Source: an uncultured Ruminococcus sp. (GTDB lineage: Bacteria > Bacillota > Clostridia > Oscillospirales > Ruminococcaceae). From it: a stretch of DNA of 16,560 nt. Numbering within the stretch: the stretch's first letter is position 1; each line of letters starts with the position of its first letter. The position numbers were made by a program, and so were the translations under genes. Where the stretch lies: NCBI GenBank assembly GCA_900541495.1, contig UQKC01000051.1, forward strand, positions 1-16,560. The letters run 5' to 3'. Of the stretch, positions 7,195 through 13,907 are shown one piece after another. Below the pieces are notes generated by a model. The model saw only the letters and a list, made by a program, of their open reading frames with translations, ran no database searches and had not been told where the DNA came from.

Positions 7195-7224
7195 ATTATA
7201 TGTTAATACTGTTAATCGAGTCAA
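7195..7224 (-). promoter_or_regulatory. Promoter of the sensor-GGDEF gene
   Basis: On the minus strand there is TTGACT (7224-7219), an 18-nt spacer and TATAAT (7200-7195). The start would be near 7188, leaving a 5' UTR of about 115 nt. That UTR contains a 13-base interrupted palindrome, ATCGT-GCG-ACGAT, at 7134-7146. TATGTTA occurs three times nearby on the plus strand (7161, 7186, 7199), the last overlapping the -10. Confidence 0.7.
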
Positions 7225-7264
7225 AATTTAGCGTAAATAATAGTGAATTTGTGAAAAATTGCGG

Positions 7265-7293
7265 TTGACAAGCTTTGAAAAGTATGATATATT
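7265..7293 (+). promoter_or_regulatory. Promoter of the exported repeat protein gene
   Basis: TTGACA (7265-7270), a 17-nt spacer and TATATT (7288-7293), with TG at 7285-7286 as an extended -10. It is divergent from the sensor-GGDEF promoter, with about 40 bp between the two -35 boxes. Confidence 0.85.
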
Positions 7294-7302
7294 AGCTTTA
7301 AT

Positions 7303-7320
7303 GTACTCATAGTGGAGTAC
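7303..7320 (+). promoter_or_regulatory. Inverted repeat at the transcription start (operator or 5' hairpin)
   Basis: GTACTC (7303-7308) and GAGTAC (7315-7320) are perfect inverted arms around six bases, starting right after the predicted +1 (about 7300). The position fits either a repressor site or a hairpin at the mRNA 5' end that would slow decay. The palindrome is directly visible; its function is not. Confidence 0.45.
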
Positions 7321-7355
7321 AAAAATAAATTTTATCTTTAGGAGAGGTAATAATT

Positions 7356-8219
7356 ATGAAATTTTCAAAGCTTTTAAGCACAGCTTGTGCAGCAGCTATC
7401 GCAGCTTCCGCACTCGCAATCCCTGCTTCTGCAGATGATGTTTCCTACCACGCATATCTCGGCGTTCAGTCTGCAAGCTACACATTCAGAAATGCTTGGA
7501 ACGATGCAACCTACGGTCAGGGCGTGACTTCCGATGACGGAATGGTTTATTTTGATCAGCTCACAGGTTGGGAAAATCCCGGCAACATCGCTGTAAACAA
7601 GGGCGGTGTATTCACAGATGCAGAGATCACAGGCGACGGTACATACAGCGTTTCCGTTACTGATTTCGATTTTGGTGAAGATGAAACACTCAACCTCCTT
7701 TTCGTTTCCACGGATATCCCTCTTGATGCAGGCATCACAATTTCTGATGTTAAGGTCGTTATGGACGGCAACACAAAGTACACATTTGATGAAGCTTACC
7801 TCAGCCCTGATGAAAAGGAATACATGAGCCCTATGTGCATCAATATCTGGAACGAGGATCTCGGCAAGCAGGACGGACTTTTCGGCTACATGATGCCTAC
7901 AGATTCTATCGAACTCCAGTTCACAGTTTCCGGCACAGGCGTTGAAGCTGAAACAACAGAAGCTGCTGCTGAAGAAGTTACCGAAGCTGAAACAACAGAA
8001 GAAGTTACAGAAGCAGAAACAACCGAAGAAGTAACAGAAGCTGAAACTGAGGCTGAAACAGAAGCAGAAACTGAAGCTGCTGAAACAGAAGCCGCTGCTG
8101 CTGACACACAGCCTGCAGAGGAATCCTCTTCCTCCAACGTTGGCGTTATCATTGCTATCGTTGCTGCTGTAGTAGTTGTTGCAGTTGTAGTTGTAGTAGT
8201 TGTTAAGAAGAAGAACTAA
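7356..8219 (+). CDS. Secreted, membrane-anchored protein with Glu/Thr repeat stalk
   Basis: A 287-residue protein I cannot assign to a named family. Residues 1-26 are a signal peptide with cleavage after ASA (26|27). Residues 27 to about 190 form a probably beta-rich globular domain (YHAYLGVQSASYTFRNAW at its start, two or more Trp, GDGTYSVSVTDFDFG). Residues from about 191 to 256 are a low-complexity acidic Glu/Thr/Ala stalk with three EEVTEAETT-type units. A single hydrophobic segment (about 262-283, mostly Val and Ala) and KKKN end the chain, so the protein should be held in the membrane with the domain outside. No LPXTG sorting signal is present. The RBS GGAGAGG (7341-7347) sets the ATG. 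It is monocistronic between its own promoter and terminator. A surface carbohydrate-binding or structural role is possible but unproven. Confidence 0.88.
   Translation: MKFSKLLSTACAAAIAASALAIPASADDVSYHAYLGVQSASYTFRNAWNDATYGQGVTSDDGMVYFDQLTGWENPGNIAVNKGGVFTDAEITGDGTYSVSVTDFDFGEDETLNLLFVSTDIPLDAGITISDVKVVMDGNTKYTFDEAYLSPDEKEYMSPMCINIWNEDLGKQDGLFGYMMPTDSIELQFTVSGTGVEAETTEAAAEEVTEAETTEEVTEAETTEEVTEAETEAETEAETEAAETEAAAADTQPAEESSSSNVGVIIAIVAAVVVVAVVVVVVVKKKN
7971..8051 (+). repeat. Three tandem 27-bp units in the acidic stalk
   Basis: Three back-to-back 27-bp units (7971-7997, 7998-8024, 8025-8051) each encode nine residues beginning EEVTEAET. They differ mostly at synonymous sites, so the protein repeat is kept while the DNA has drifted. 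Shorter GAAAC(T/A)GA-rich EAET units continue to about 8090. Confidence 0.85.
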
Positions 8220-8286
8220 ATCCCTGCGGACGATGTTCATTTGTTGATAAATGAATTAACAGCTGCTTGGTTGATCAAAACTTTAT

Positions 8287-8340
8287 GCTGCCCGATATCG
8301 GTATTATTTTTACAAAGCCGATATCGGGCGGCTTTGTTTA
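8287..8340 (+). terminator. Intrinsic terminator after the repeat protein
   Basis: Bases 8287-8302 and 8317-8332 form a 16-bp stem (two G.U pairs) around a 14-nt loop, followed by T-rich TTTGTTTATA. An alternative smaller hairpin, AAAGCC (8314-8319) with GGCTTT (8330-8335), overlaps it. Upstream, TTCATTT (8236-8242) and AAATGAA (8249-8255) form a further small hairpin without a T-tract. Confidence 0.85.
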
Positions 8341-8382
8341 TATTCAACAAAAATTATCATCTAACATTATATAATATAGGCA

Positions 8383-8411
8383 TTGTTTTGACTTTTGAAA
8401 AATGTTATAAT
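8383..8411 (+). promoter_or_regulatory. Promoter of the solute-binding lipoprotein gene
   Basis: TATAAT (8406-8411) with an extended -10 TG (8403-8404), and a weak -35 TTGTTT (8383-8388) at 17-nt spacing. A TTGACT inside the spacer and a TTGACA at 8451-8456 have no -10 at usable distance. The predicted leader is about 100 nt. Confidence 0.7.
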
Positions 8412-8470
8412 CAGATTGTAACAATAGCACTTTGGAAGAAATGTATGTTTTTGACAGAGTGTAAACGATT

Positions 8471-8494
8471 GCAGAACTTTCCGTAATGTTCTGC
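8471..8494 (+). promoter_or_regulatory. Inverted repeat in the leader of the solute-binding protein gene
   Basis: GCAGAAC (8471-8477) and GTTCTGC (8488-8494) are perfect 7-bp arms around ten bases, ending 11 nt before the RBS (AAAGGAGAGAG). It could be an operator acting as a roadblock or a leader hairpin. There is no T-tract, so it is not a terminator. Confidence 0.4.
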
Positions 8495-8519
8495 ATAATT
8501 CCTCAAAAGGAGAGAGAAT

Positions 8520-10334
8520 ATGAAATTCAAGAAAATTGCAGCCGGAGTTCTTGCTCTGGCAATGGCTGCTTCATTTGCAGGCTGCGTCAGCAACACAGCA
8601 AATGATACGGCTTCAACAACAGCATCGGCAAGCGCAGACGCTGACAACGGCGGTGACGCAGCTGCGGATGACGGTGACAGCTCCGCATCTTCCGGCGAAG
8701 TTGCTTCATTCTCCGAGCTTTACGGTGATGAGACCATTCAGCTCACAGCTTACAGCCAGCTCGCTAACTACTCCGGCAAGCTCACAGGCTGGTTCGCTAA
8801 GATCTTAAAGGACAAGTTCAACTGCGAGATCACAATTATTCCTGAGGCTGACGGCGCATTCGATACAAGAATGGAAGCAGGCGACCTTGGCGACCTCGTT
8901 GTTTTCGGTTCGACGGGCACAAACTATCAGAGAGCTGCTCTCGGCGGACTTCTCTTCGACTGGAACGAAGATGATATCCTTTCCGATTACGGTCCTTACA
9001 TAAAGGAACATATGCCTTACGCTATTCAGAACAATGCTCAGCTCAGCAATTCTTTCGGCGCAGGCGAAACAGTTTACGGTATCGGTCACAACATCGCTAC
9101 CAACCCTGAGGATCATGAAGCGTTCTTCTATACAATGGACGTTCGTTACGATCTTTACAAGGAACTCGGCTATCCCGAGGTAAAGACTATCGATGATTTC
9201 TATGATCTTATGGTTGCTATGAAAGAGATCTGCCCGACTGATGAAACAGGCAGCGAAACTTATGCAACATCCCTCTGGCCTGACTGGGACGGCAACATGG
9301 TAATGTACGTTAAGGCTTTCGCAACCTGCTATTACGGCTTCGATGAAATGGGCTTCGGTCTTTACGACGTTGAGAACGGCACATATCACGATGCCCGTGA
9401 GGAAGACGGTCCTTACATGAAGTCCCTCAAGTTCTTCAACAAGCTTTATCAGGCAGGTCTTATCGACCCTGACTCCATGACACAGACCTACAACGAAATG
9501 GCTGAAAAGGTTACCGCAGGCGGTACATTCTTCTCTATCTTCGACTATGCAGGTTCTGCACTTTACAACACAGAAGAGCATCTTGCAGAGGGCAAGGCAA
9601 TGTACCCTGTTGTTCCCGAAGATGCAACACCTCTTTGCTACGGTATGAACGTACTCGGCGGCAACAGAGTTTGGACTATCGGCGCTAAGACTGAATATCC
9701 TGAGCTTTGCATGGCTATCATCAACTACCTTGCAACTCCTGAGGGATATATGACATACTGGTATGGTCCTAAGGATCTTTGCTGGTACTATGATGAAGAG
9801 GGCAACTCCTGCCTTACCGAATTCGGTGAGACCTGCCAGGCTGACAAGAAGGGCACAAAGATGCCTGATGAATGGGGCGGCGGTACATACGATGAAGGTT
9901 CGTTCCAGGTAAACAACACAACTTGGACAAGAGATGCTACCAACCCTGATTCCAACGGCGATACATACAACTATCAGAACTGGAAGAGCAGACGTTCCAA
10001 CGCTACTTATGATATCCTTGCTGACTGGAGAGAACACACAGGCTGCTACGATACACAGGAATATATGAACACTGTTAACTACAAGGTTTCCCTTGCAACA
10101 GCTTACTCTGAATCTGCACAGTCCGATGACCTTAAGGTTGTATGGCAGCAGGTTGCAAAGTGCATCGTTGACTACTCCTGGAGAGCTATCTACTCCACTT
10201 CCGATGAAGAATTCGACAAGAACGTCAGCGAAATGCTTGCTAAGTGCAAGGAATACGATCCTGACGATCAGTGCCTTAACTGGTGCTTGAACGAAGCAGC
10301 ACTCAGATGCTCTTACGAAGATCAGGTTAGATAA
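8520..10334 (+). CDS. Extracellular solute-binding lipoprotein, family 1 (ABC uptake)
   Basis: A 604-residue lipoprotein. The N-terminus is a lipoprotein signal peptide with lipobox SFAGC (lipid-modified C22), then a Ser/Ala/Asp-rich tether to about residue 60, then a large two-lobed binding protein. The size, the aromatic-rich body (14 Trp) and patterns such as ETVYGIGHN, YKELGYPEVKTIDDFYDLMVAMKEI, AGGTFFSIFDYAGSALY and AIINYLATPEGYMTYWYG fit the large carbohydrate-binding proteins of the LplA/YtcQ group. The substrate is probably an oligosaccharide or glycoside, but this is inference. No permease or ATPase gene is next to it, so it must share a transporter encoded elsewhere. The start is set by AAAGGAGAGAG. 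Its own terminator follows 18 nt after the stop. Confidence 0.88.
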   Translation: MKFKKIAAGVLALAMAASFAGCVSNTANDTASTTASASADADNGGDAAADDGDSSASSGEVASFSELYGDETIQLTAYSQLANYSGKLTGWFAKILKDKFNCEITIIPEADGAFDTRMEAGDLGDLVVFGSTGTNYQRAALGGLLFDWNEDDILSDYGPYIKEHMPYAIQNNAQLSNSFGAGETVYGIGHNIATNPEDHEAFFYTMDVRYDLYKELGYPEVKTIDDFYDLMVAMKEICPTDETGSETYATSLWPDWDGNMVMYVKAFATCYYGFDEMGFGLYDVENGTYHDAREEDGPYMKSLKFFNKLYQAGLIDPDSMTQTYNEMAEKVTAGGTFFSIFDYAGSALYNTEEHLAEGKAMYPVVPEDATPLCYGMNVLGGNRVWTIGAKTEYPELCMAIINYLATPEGYMTYWYGPKDLCWYYDEEGNSCLTEFGETCQADKKGTKMPDEWGGGTYDEGSFQVNNTTWTRDATNPDSNGDTYNYQNWKSRRSNATYDILADWREHTGCYDTQEYMNTVNYKVSLATAYSESAQSDDLKVVWQQVAKCIVDYSWRAIYSTSDEEFDKNVSEMLAKCKEYDPDDQCLNWCLNEAALRCSYEDQVR

Positions 10335-10352
10335 GATAATTTAACTTAATGC

Positions 10353-10398
10353 AACGAGGCTTCTGCGGACGATATGTCCTGCGGAAGTCTCGTTTTTT
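10353..10398 (+). terminator. Terminator after the solute-binding protein, abutting the next RBS
   Basis: AACGAG (10353-10358) pairs with CTCGTT (10389-10394), and the stem continues inward through CTTC/GAAG and GC/GC to GGAC (10367-10370)/GTCC (10376-10379), with only G.U pairs and one bulged T. Six T (10393-10398) follow. The next gene's RBS starts at 10399, directly after the T-tract. Confidence 0.9.
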
Positions 10399-10411
10399 AG
10401 GAGAAACAGTT

Positions 10412-10903
10412 ATGCTTAACGAAAAGCTTATAATTGAAATGGCAAAATTCGACTGCGGCGACCCTAAGCGGATACAGCATTTCACCAAGGTATATGAATA
10501 TGCGCACACTATCGGAGTGCTTGAAAAGCTTGATGAAAAGACTCAGAAAATTCTTGATACAGCTTCGATAATGCATGATATCGGCATAAGACCGAGCGAG
10601 GAGAAATACGGACGCTGTGACGGCAAGCTTCAGGAGCAGGAAGGTCCTGCTTATGCACGGGAAATGATGAACAAATTCCCCGAGATATCGTCCGAGGAGG
10701 CGGAGAGGGTATGCTTTCTTATCGGGCATCATCACACCTACACGGGAGTGGACGGTTTGGACTGGCAGATACTTCTTGAAGCGGATTTTCTCGTCAATGC
10801 GTATGAGGACGGGCTTTCAAAGGAGAGCATAAAGACGTTCCGCGAAAGGGTTTTTCGCACGAAAACGGGAACTGCGCTGCTTGACATAATGTACGGGATT
10901 TGA
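10412..10903 (+). CDS. HD-domain phosphohydrolase
   Basis: A small 163-residue cytosolic protein of the HD superfamily. The metal ligands are visible as H23 (RIQHFTKV), H55-D56 (ASIMHDIGI) and D125 (LEADFLVN), with extra histidines in GHHHTYTG (105-112) that may bind a second metal. Stand-alone HD proteins of this size are usually metal-dependent phosphohydrolases acting on nucleotides; the substrate is unknown. The reading frame is open from 10349, but that ATG lies inside the terminator hairpin. The start at 10412 has AGGAGA eight bases upstream and gives a natural HD N-terminus. It has no obvious promoter of its own, so expression probably depends on readthrough from the lipoprotein gene. 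No clear terminator follows. Confidence 0.88.
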   Translation: MLNEKLIIEMAKFDCGDPKRIQHFTKVYEYAHTIGVLEKLDEKTQKILDTASIMHDIGIRPSEEKYGRCDGKLQEQEGPAYAREMMNKFPEISSEEAERVCFLIGHHHTYTGVDGLDWQILLEADFLVNAYEDGLSKESIKTFRERVFRTKTGTALLDIMYGI

Positions 10904-10932
10904 ATTTTTTGGTGAAATAACTGTGAAAACCC

Positions 10933-10961
10933 TTGTAAAATATCAACCTTTGTGGTAGAAT
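10933..10961 (+). promoter_or_regulatory. Promoter of the CobW-family gene
   Basis: TTGTAA (10933-10938), a 17-nt spacer and TAGAAT (10956-10961), with TG at 10953-10954 as an extended -10. The start would be near 10968. No clear Zur-type palindrome was found by eye in 10904-10999. Confidence 0.65.
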
Positions 10962-10999
10962 ATAATTTGTACGAAAAATATTCTGAAAGGATGATATAT

Positions 11000-12325
11000 A
11001 TGGCAAAAAGACCACTCGTGCCGATCACACTTCTCACAGGTTACCTCGGCGCAGGAAAAACTACACTTATCAACCACGTTCTGAACAATCAGGAGGGTTA
11101 TAAAACCGCTGTTATTGTCAACGATATCGGCGAAGTAAACATCGATGCTGAGCTTATTCAGAAGGGCGGCACTGTTACACAGAAGGACGATAACCTCGTT
11201 CCGCTTTCCAACGGCTGTATCTGCTGTACGCTCAAGGTCGATCTTATGAATCAGATCACAGACCTCATCGAAACGGGCAAGTTCGACTACATTCTTATCG
11301 AAGCAAGCGGTATTTGCGAACCTCTCCCGATCGCACAGTCCATTTCCGTTCTCGAGGGCAAGGTAGACAAGCGTTATCCTGCTATCTGCCGTCTTGACAA
11401 CATCGTTACGGTTGTCGATGCACTCAGAATGGCAAGCGAATTCGGATGCGGCGATGATCTTCTTGCTGATGATATCGGCGAAGAGGACATTGCAAATCTT
11501 CTCATTCAGCAGATCGAATTCTGCACGACTATTATCCTCAACAAGGTGGACAAGGTAACTCCCGACCAGCTCGGCAGAGTTAAGGCTATGATAAAGACAC
11601 TTCAGCCTAAGGCTAAGATAATCGAGGCAAGCTACGGCGAAGTTGCTGTTTCCGATATCCTCGACACAAAGTCTTATGATTTTGAAGAAGCTGTTACTTC
11701 CGCAGGCTGGGCAAAGGCTTACGAAGAGGGCGTTGACGAGGAAGACGAGCACGAGCATCATCATCACCACCACGATCATGATGACGATGACCACGATCAC
11801 GACCATGAGCACGAACATCATCACGATCATGACCATGATGAGCACGACCATGATCACGATGAGCATGAGCATCACGAACACAAGTATGATGAATTCGGCA
11901 ATTGCAGCTGCGGACATCATCACGACCACGAACACAACGATGAAGAGGGCGAGGCTGAGGAATACGGCATCGGTACTTTCGTTTACCGCCGCCGCAGACC
12001 GTTCAATCAGGACAAGTTCGGTGAATTCGTTGAGAACTGGCCTAAGTCCATAATTCGCTGCAAGGGTATGCTTTGGTTCTCCGATGACCGCGACAACGCT
12101 TATGTTTTCGAGCAGGCAGGCGTTCAGATCAACGCTACCGAATTGGGTAAGTGGTTTGCTTCCGCTCCGGAAAAGGAGAGAAAGCGTCTTCTCAAGCAGT
12201 ATCCCGAAATTGCTGAGGACTGGGACGAAATTTACGGCGACCGTGAGATAAAGCTTGTATTTATCGGTCAGAAAATGGACAAGCACGGCATTACCGATGC
12301 TCTTGACGCTTGTCTTGACGACTGA
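11000..12325 (+). CDS. CobW/COG0523-family metallochaperone GTPase with His-rich linker
   Basis: A 441-residue G3E-family GTPase. Walker A is GYLGAGKTT (14-22), the family metal-binding CxCC is CICC (73-76), EASGICEP (101-108) is the Walker B-side motif, and NKVD (181-184) gives guanine specificity. Between the GTPase and the C-terminal CobW domain (about 322-441, starting YGIGTFVYRRRRPFNQDKF) lies an acidic His/Asp/Glu stretch (246-318) with about 29 His plus a CSCGHHH motif (302-308). Such proteins deliver zinc or other transition metals to client enzymes using GTP. The frame is open back to 10952, but that lies upstream of the predicted transcription start. The ATG at 11000 has GAAAGG nine bases before it and gives the usual N-terminus. 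It is probably monocistronic. Zinc is the likely metal, nickel or cobalt less likely. Confidence 0.93.
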   Translation: MAKRPLVPITLLTGYLGAGKTTLINHVLNNQEGYKTAVIVNDIGEVNIDAELIQKGGTVTQKDDNLVPLSNGCICCTLKVDLMNQITDLIETGKFDYILIEASGICEPLPIAQSISVLEGKVDKRYPAICRLDNIVTVVDALRMASEFGCGDDLLADDIGEEDIANLLIQQIEFCTTIILNKVDKVTPDQLGRVKAMIKTLQPKAKIIEASYGEVAVSDILDTKSYDFEEAVTSAGWAKAYEEGVDEEDEHEHHHHHHDHDDDDHDHDHEHEHHHDHDHDEHDHDHDEHEHHEHKYDEFGNCSCGHHHDHEHNDEEGEAEEYGIGTFVYRRRRPFNQDKFGEFVENWPKSIIRCKGMLWFSDDRDNAYVFEQAGVQINATELGKWFASAPEKERKRLLKQYPEIAEDWDEIYGDREIKLVFIGQKMDKHGITDALDACLDD

Positions 12326-12351
12326 TCTCAAAAAAATTTTTCTGTTACCAC

Positions 12352-12379
12352 TTGACAACGCAGAAAATTGTGCTATAAT
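12352..12379 (+). promoter_or_regulatory. Promoter of the T-box/trpXYZ operon
   Basis: TTGACA (12352-12357), a 16-nt spacer and TATAAT (12374-12379), with TG at 12371-12372 (extended -10). Transcription would start near 12386, directly before T-box stem I. It begins 26 nt after the stop of the CobW-family gene. Confidence 0.92.
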
Positions 12380-12386
12380 AAAATTT

Positions 12387-12637
12387 ATAGAAGTAAACCG
12401 ATGATTAAGATTAGTAACCGAGATCAATTCGCTTCCAGAGAGCCGCAGTTGGTGAAAAGCGGTGCGCAATATCTCAGTGAATGGACTTATGAGGGTCAAC
12501 TGAACGAGAAATTCAAGTAGGAAGAACGTTTTGCATACGTTATAATGCTTTCGAGTGCGCTCTTTTATGGGCGAATTTGGGTGGTACCGCAGGATATAAC
12601 AGTCTTGCCCCTTTGTATTTGGGGCAAGGCTTTTTTT
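12387..12637 (+). ncRNA. T-box leader, tryptophan specifier (UGG)
   Basis: The T-box core GGGTGGTACCGC is at 12579-12590. Stem I shows AGAGAGCCGC (12437-12446) and TTGGTGAAAAGCGG (12449-12462), the conserved distal motifs. Below them GAGAT (12420-12424) pairs with ATCTC (12471-12475), closing a specifier loop with AGTA on its 5' side (12412-12415) and GTGAATGGAC on its 3' side. The specifier is TGG at 12482-12484, the Trp codon. Antiterminator: GGG (12579-12581) can pair with CCC (12609-12611) and GCAGG (12589-12593) with CTTGC (12604-12608), leaving the seven-base bulge TGGTACC. This excludes the terminator. Uncharged tRNA-Trp should therefore permit transcription of the downstream transporter. 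Confidence 0.95.
12602..12637 (+). terminator. T-box-controlled intrinsic terminator
   Basis: Bases 12602-12611 pair with 12621-12630 (10 bp, one G.U) around a 9-nt loop, followed by seven T (12631-12637). Its left arm is shared with the antiterminator, so the two folds are mutually exclusive. Confidence 0.95.
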
Positions 12638-12714
12638 ATTGCTTTTGGACCGTGTGAATAGCGGTTTGAAATAAATCAATCATTCATTCCTATTTAAATT
12701 AAGGAGAGAGAATT

Positions 12715-13773
12715 ATGAAAATGAAGAGAATTATGGCTGCAGTAGTTGCAGCAGCAATGACACTTGCTTTCGCAGGCTGTTCATCAACAAACACAGACAC
12801 AAACGCTGATGCGAATGCTGAAACAAGCGCAGCTGCCGATGCAGCAGACACAACTGCCGAAAAGGACAGCTACACTATCGGTGTTATCCAGTACGGCAGC
12901 CACCCGTCGCTTGACAACTGCTATCAGGGCATTGAAAATGGTCTTATGTCAAGCTCTATCGCTGACAAGATCACTATCGACCGTCAGGACGGCAACTTCG
13001 ACAGCGCTACCTGCGACTCTATCGCAAAGAACATGGCATCGAAGAACTATGACCTTATTTTCGCTATCGCAACTCCTGCGGCTGTTTCCGCTTACTCCGC
13101 AACACAGAATTCACAGACACCTGTAATCTTCACAGCTGTTTCCGACCCTGTTGCAGCAGGTCTTGTTGAGAGCCTTGACGCAGGTTCTAAGAACTGCATC
13201 GGTACTTCCGATATTCTTGACCTCGAAGCTCAGGTCGCTCTTATCCAGGCACTTCAGCCTGATGTAAAGACAATTGGTATTCTTTACACAACTTCCGAAG
13301 CAAACTCCGTTTCCAACCTTGCAAGACTTGAAGAGATAACAAGCACAATGGGCATCACTGTTGAATCTCAGGGTGTTCAGGGTGCTGCTGATATCCCACA
13401 GGCTGCAGCTTCACTCGCTGCAAAGGTTGACTGCATCAACAACTTCACAGACAACAATGTTGTAAGCAACCTTTCTGTTCTTCTTGAAAAGGCTAATGCT
13501 GCAAATGTTCCTGTTTACGGTTCTGAGATCGAACAGGTTTACAACGGCTGCATCGCTTCTATCAGCATTGACTACGTTGCACTCGGCGAAAAGACTGCTG
13601 AAATGGGACTTGAAGTTCTCAACGGTGCTGATCCTCAGACAATGGCTGTTGGTACTATTACAGAGGGTACTCCCGTTGTAAACACTGATGTACTTGCACA
13701 GTTTGGCATTGAGCTTCCTGAATCTTATGCAAATGCAGAAAAGGTTACAACAGGCGGCAATTCCGAAGAATAA
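12715..13773 (+). CDS. trpX: ABC transporter substrate-binding lipoprotein, TrpX-like
   Basis: A 352-residue lipoprotein of the ABC substrate-binding family PF04392/COG2984. Residues 1-22 are a lipoprotein signal with lipobox AFAGC (C22). A Thr/Asn/Ala/Asp-rich tether runs to about 50, then the binding domain starts at YTIGVIQYGSHPSLDN. Family patterns include FAIATPAAVSAYSATQNSQTPVIFTAVSDPVAAGLV, TIGILYTTSEANS and VYGSEIEQVYNGCIASISIDYVALGEKTAEM. Together with the next two genes it forms the TrpXYZ-type transporter predicted for tryptophan in Firmicutes, and the UGG T-box upstream supports that substrate. The protein contains no Trp. The RBS AAGGAGAGAG (12701-12710) sets the ATG. A hairpin cluster separates it from the permease gene, suggesting unequal expression within one operon. 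Confidence 0.88.
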   Translation: MKMKRIMAAVVAAAMTLAFAGCSSTNTDTNADANAETSAAADAADTTAEKDSYTIGVIQYGSHPSLDNCYQGIENGLMSSSIADKITIDRQDGNFDSATCDSIAKNMASKNYDLIFAIATPAAVSAYSATQNSQTPVIFTAVSDPVAAGLVESLDAGSKNCIGTSDILDLEAQVALIQALQPDVKTIGILYTTSEANSVSNLARLEEITSTMGITVESQGVQGAADIPQAAASLAAKVDCINNFTDNNVVSNLSVLLEKANAANVPVYGSEIEQVYNGCIASISIDYVALGEKTAEMGLEVLNGADPQTMAVGTITEGTPVVNTDVLAQFGIELPESYANAEKVTTGGNSEE

Positions 13774-13789
13774 TTTATAACAAATTACT

Positions 13790-13884
13790 GCGAAGTGAAT
13801 GAAAATTTGCTTCGCGGCTTAAAGCGGCGGAAAATGCTCCGCTGTTTTAAGCTGCGAAACAGTGGCGACACCGACGAGGTCGGT
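13790..13884 (+). promoter_or_regulatory. Intra-operon hairpin cluster between trpX and trpY
   Basis: Three hairpins lie in the 134-nt gap. The first is GCGAAG (13790-13795) with CTTCGC (13810-13815). The second is a 15-bp uninterrupted stem, 13817-13831 with 13838-13852 (two G.U), loop AAATGC. The third is ACCGAC (13870-13875) with GTCGGT (13879-13884), loop GAG. Only the third has a weak T-tract (ATTTTT at 13889-13894), just before the trpY RBS. Partial termination or protection of the upstream trpX mRNA would give more binding protein than permease. Confidence 0.6.
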
Positions 13885-13907
13885 TCTGATTTTTACGGAG
13901 GAATTAT

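Noticed and set aside
7374..8240. 288-residue minus-strand open frame opposite the repeat protein
   Set aside because: A by-product of stop-free antisense codons of the Glu/Ala/Thr repeats; Cys/Phe/Ser-rich and not protein-like.
8241..8486. 81-residue plus-strand open frame between the repeat protein and the lipoprotein gene
   Set aside because: It covers the upstream terminator and the downstream promoter; no RBS and no family pattern.
8805..10037. 410-residue minus-strand open frame opposite the solute-binding protein
   Set aside because: Fully antisense to a clear lipoprotein gene; no recognisable motif, promoter or RBS.
10349..10411. Upstream ATG extension of the HD-domain gene
   Set aside because: That ATG lies in the terminator stem with no RBS; the ATG at 10412 has AGGAGA at proper distance.
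10952..10999. Upstream ATG extension of the CobW-family gene
   Set aside because: It overlaps the predicted -10 and would begin before the transcription start; MAKRPLVP at 11000 is the normal family start.
10943..12679. 578-residue minus-strand open frame opposite the CobW-family gene and T-box
   Set aside because: It runs through the CobW coding region, the T-box and its terminator. Its Val/Met-rich stretch is just the antisense of the His/Asp codons. No RBS or family pattern.
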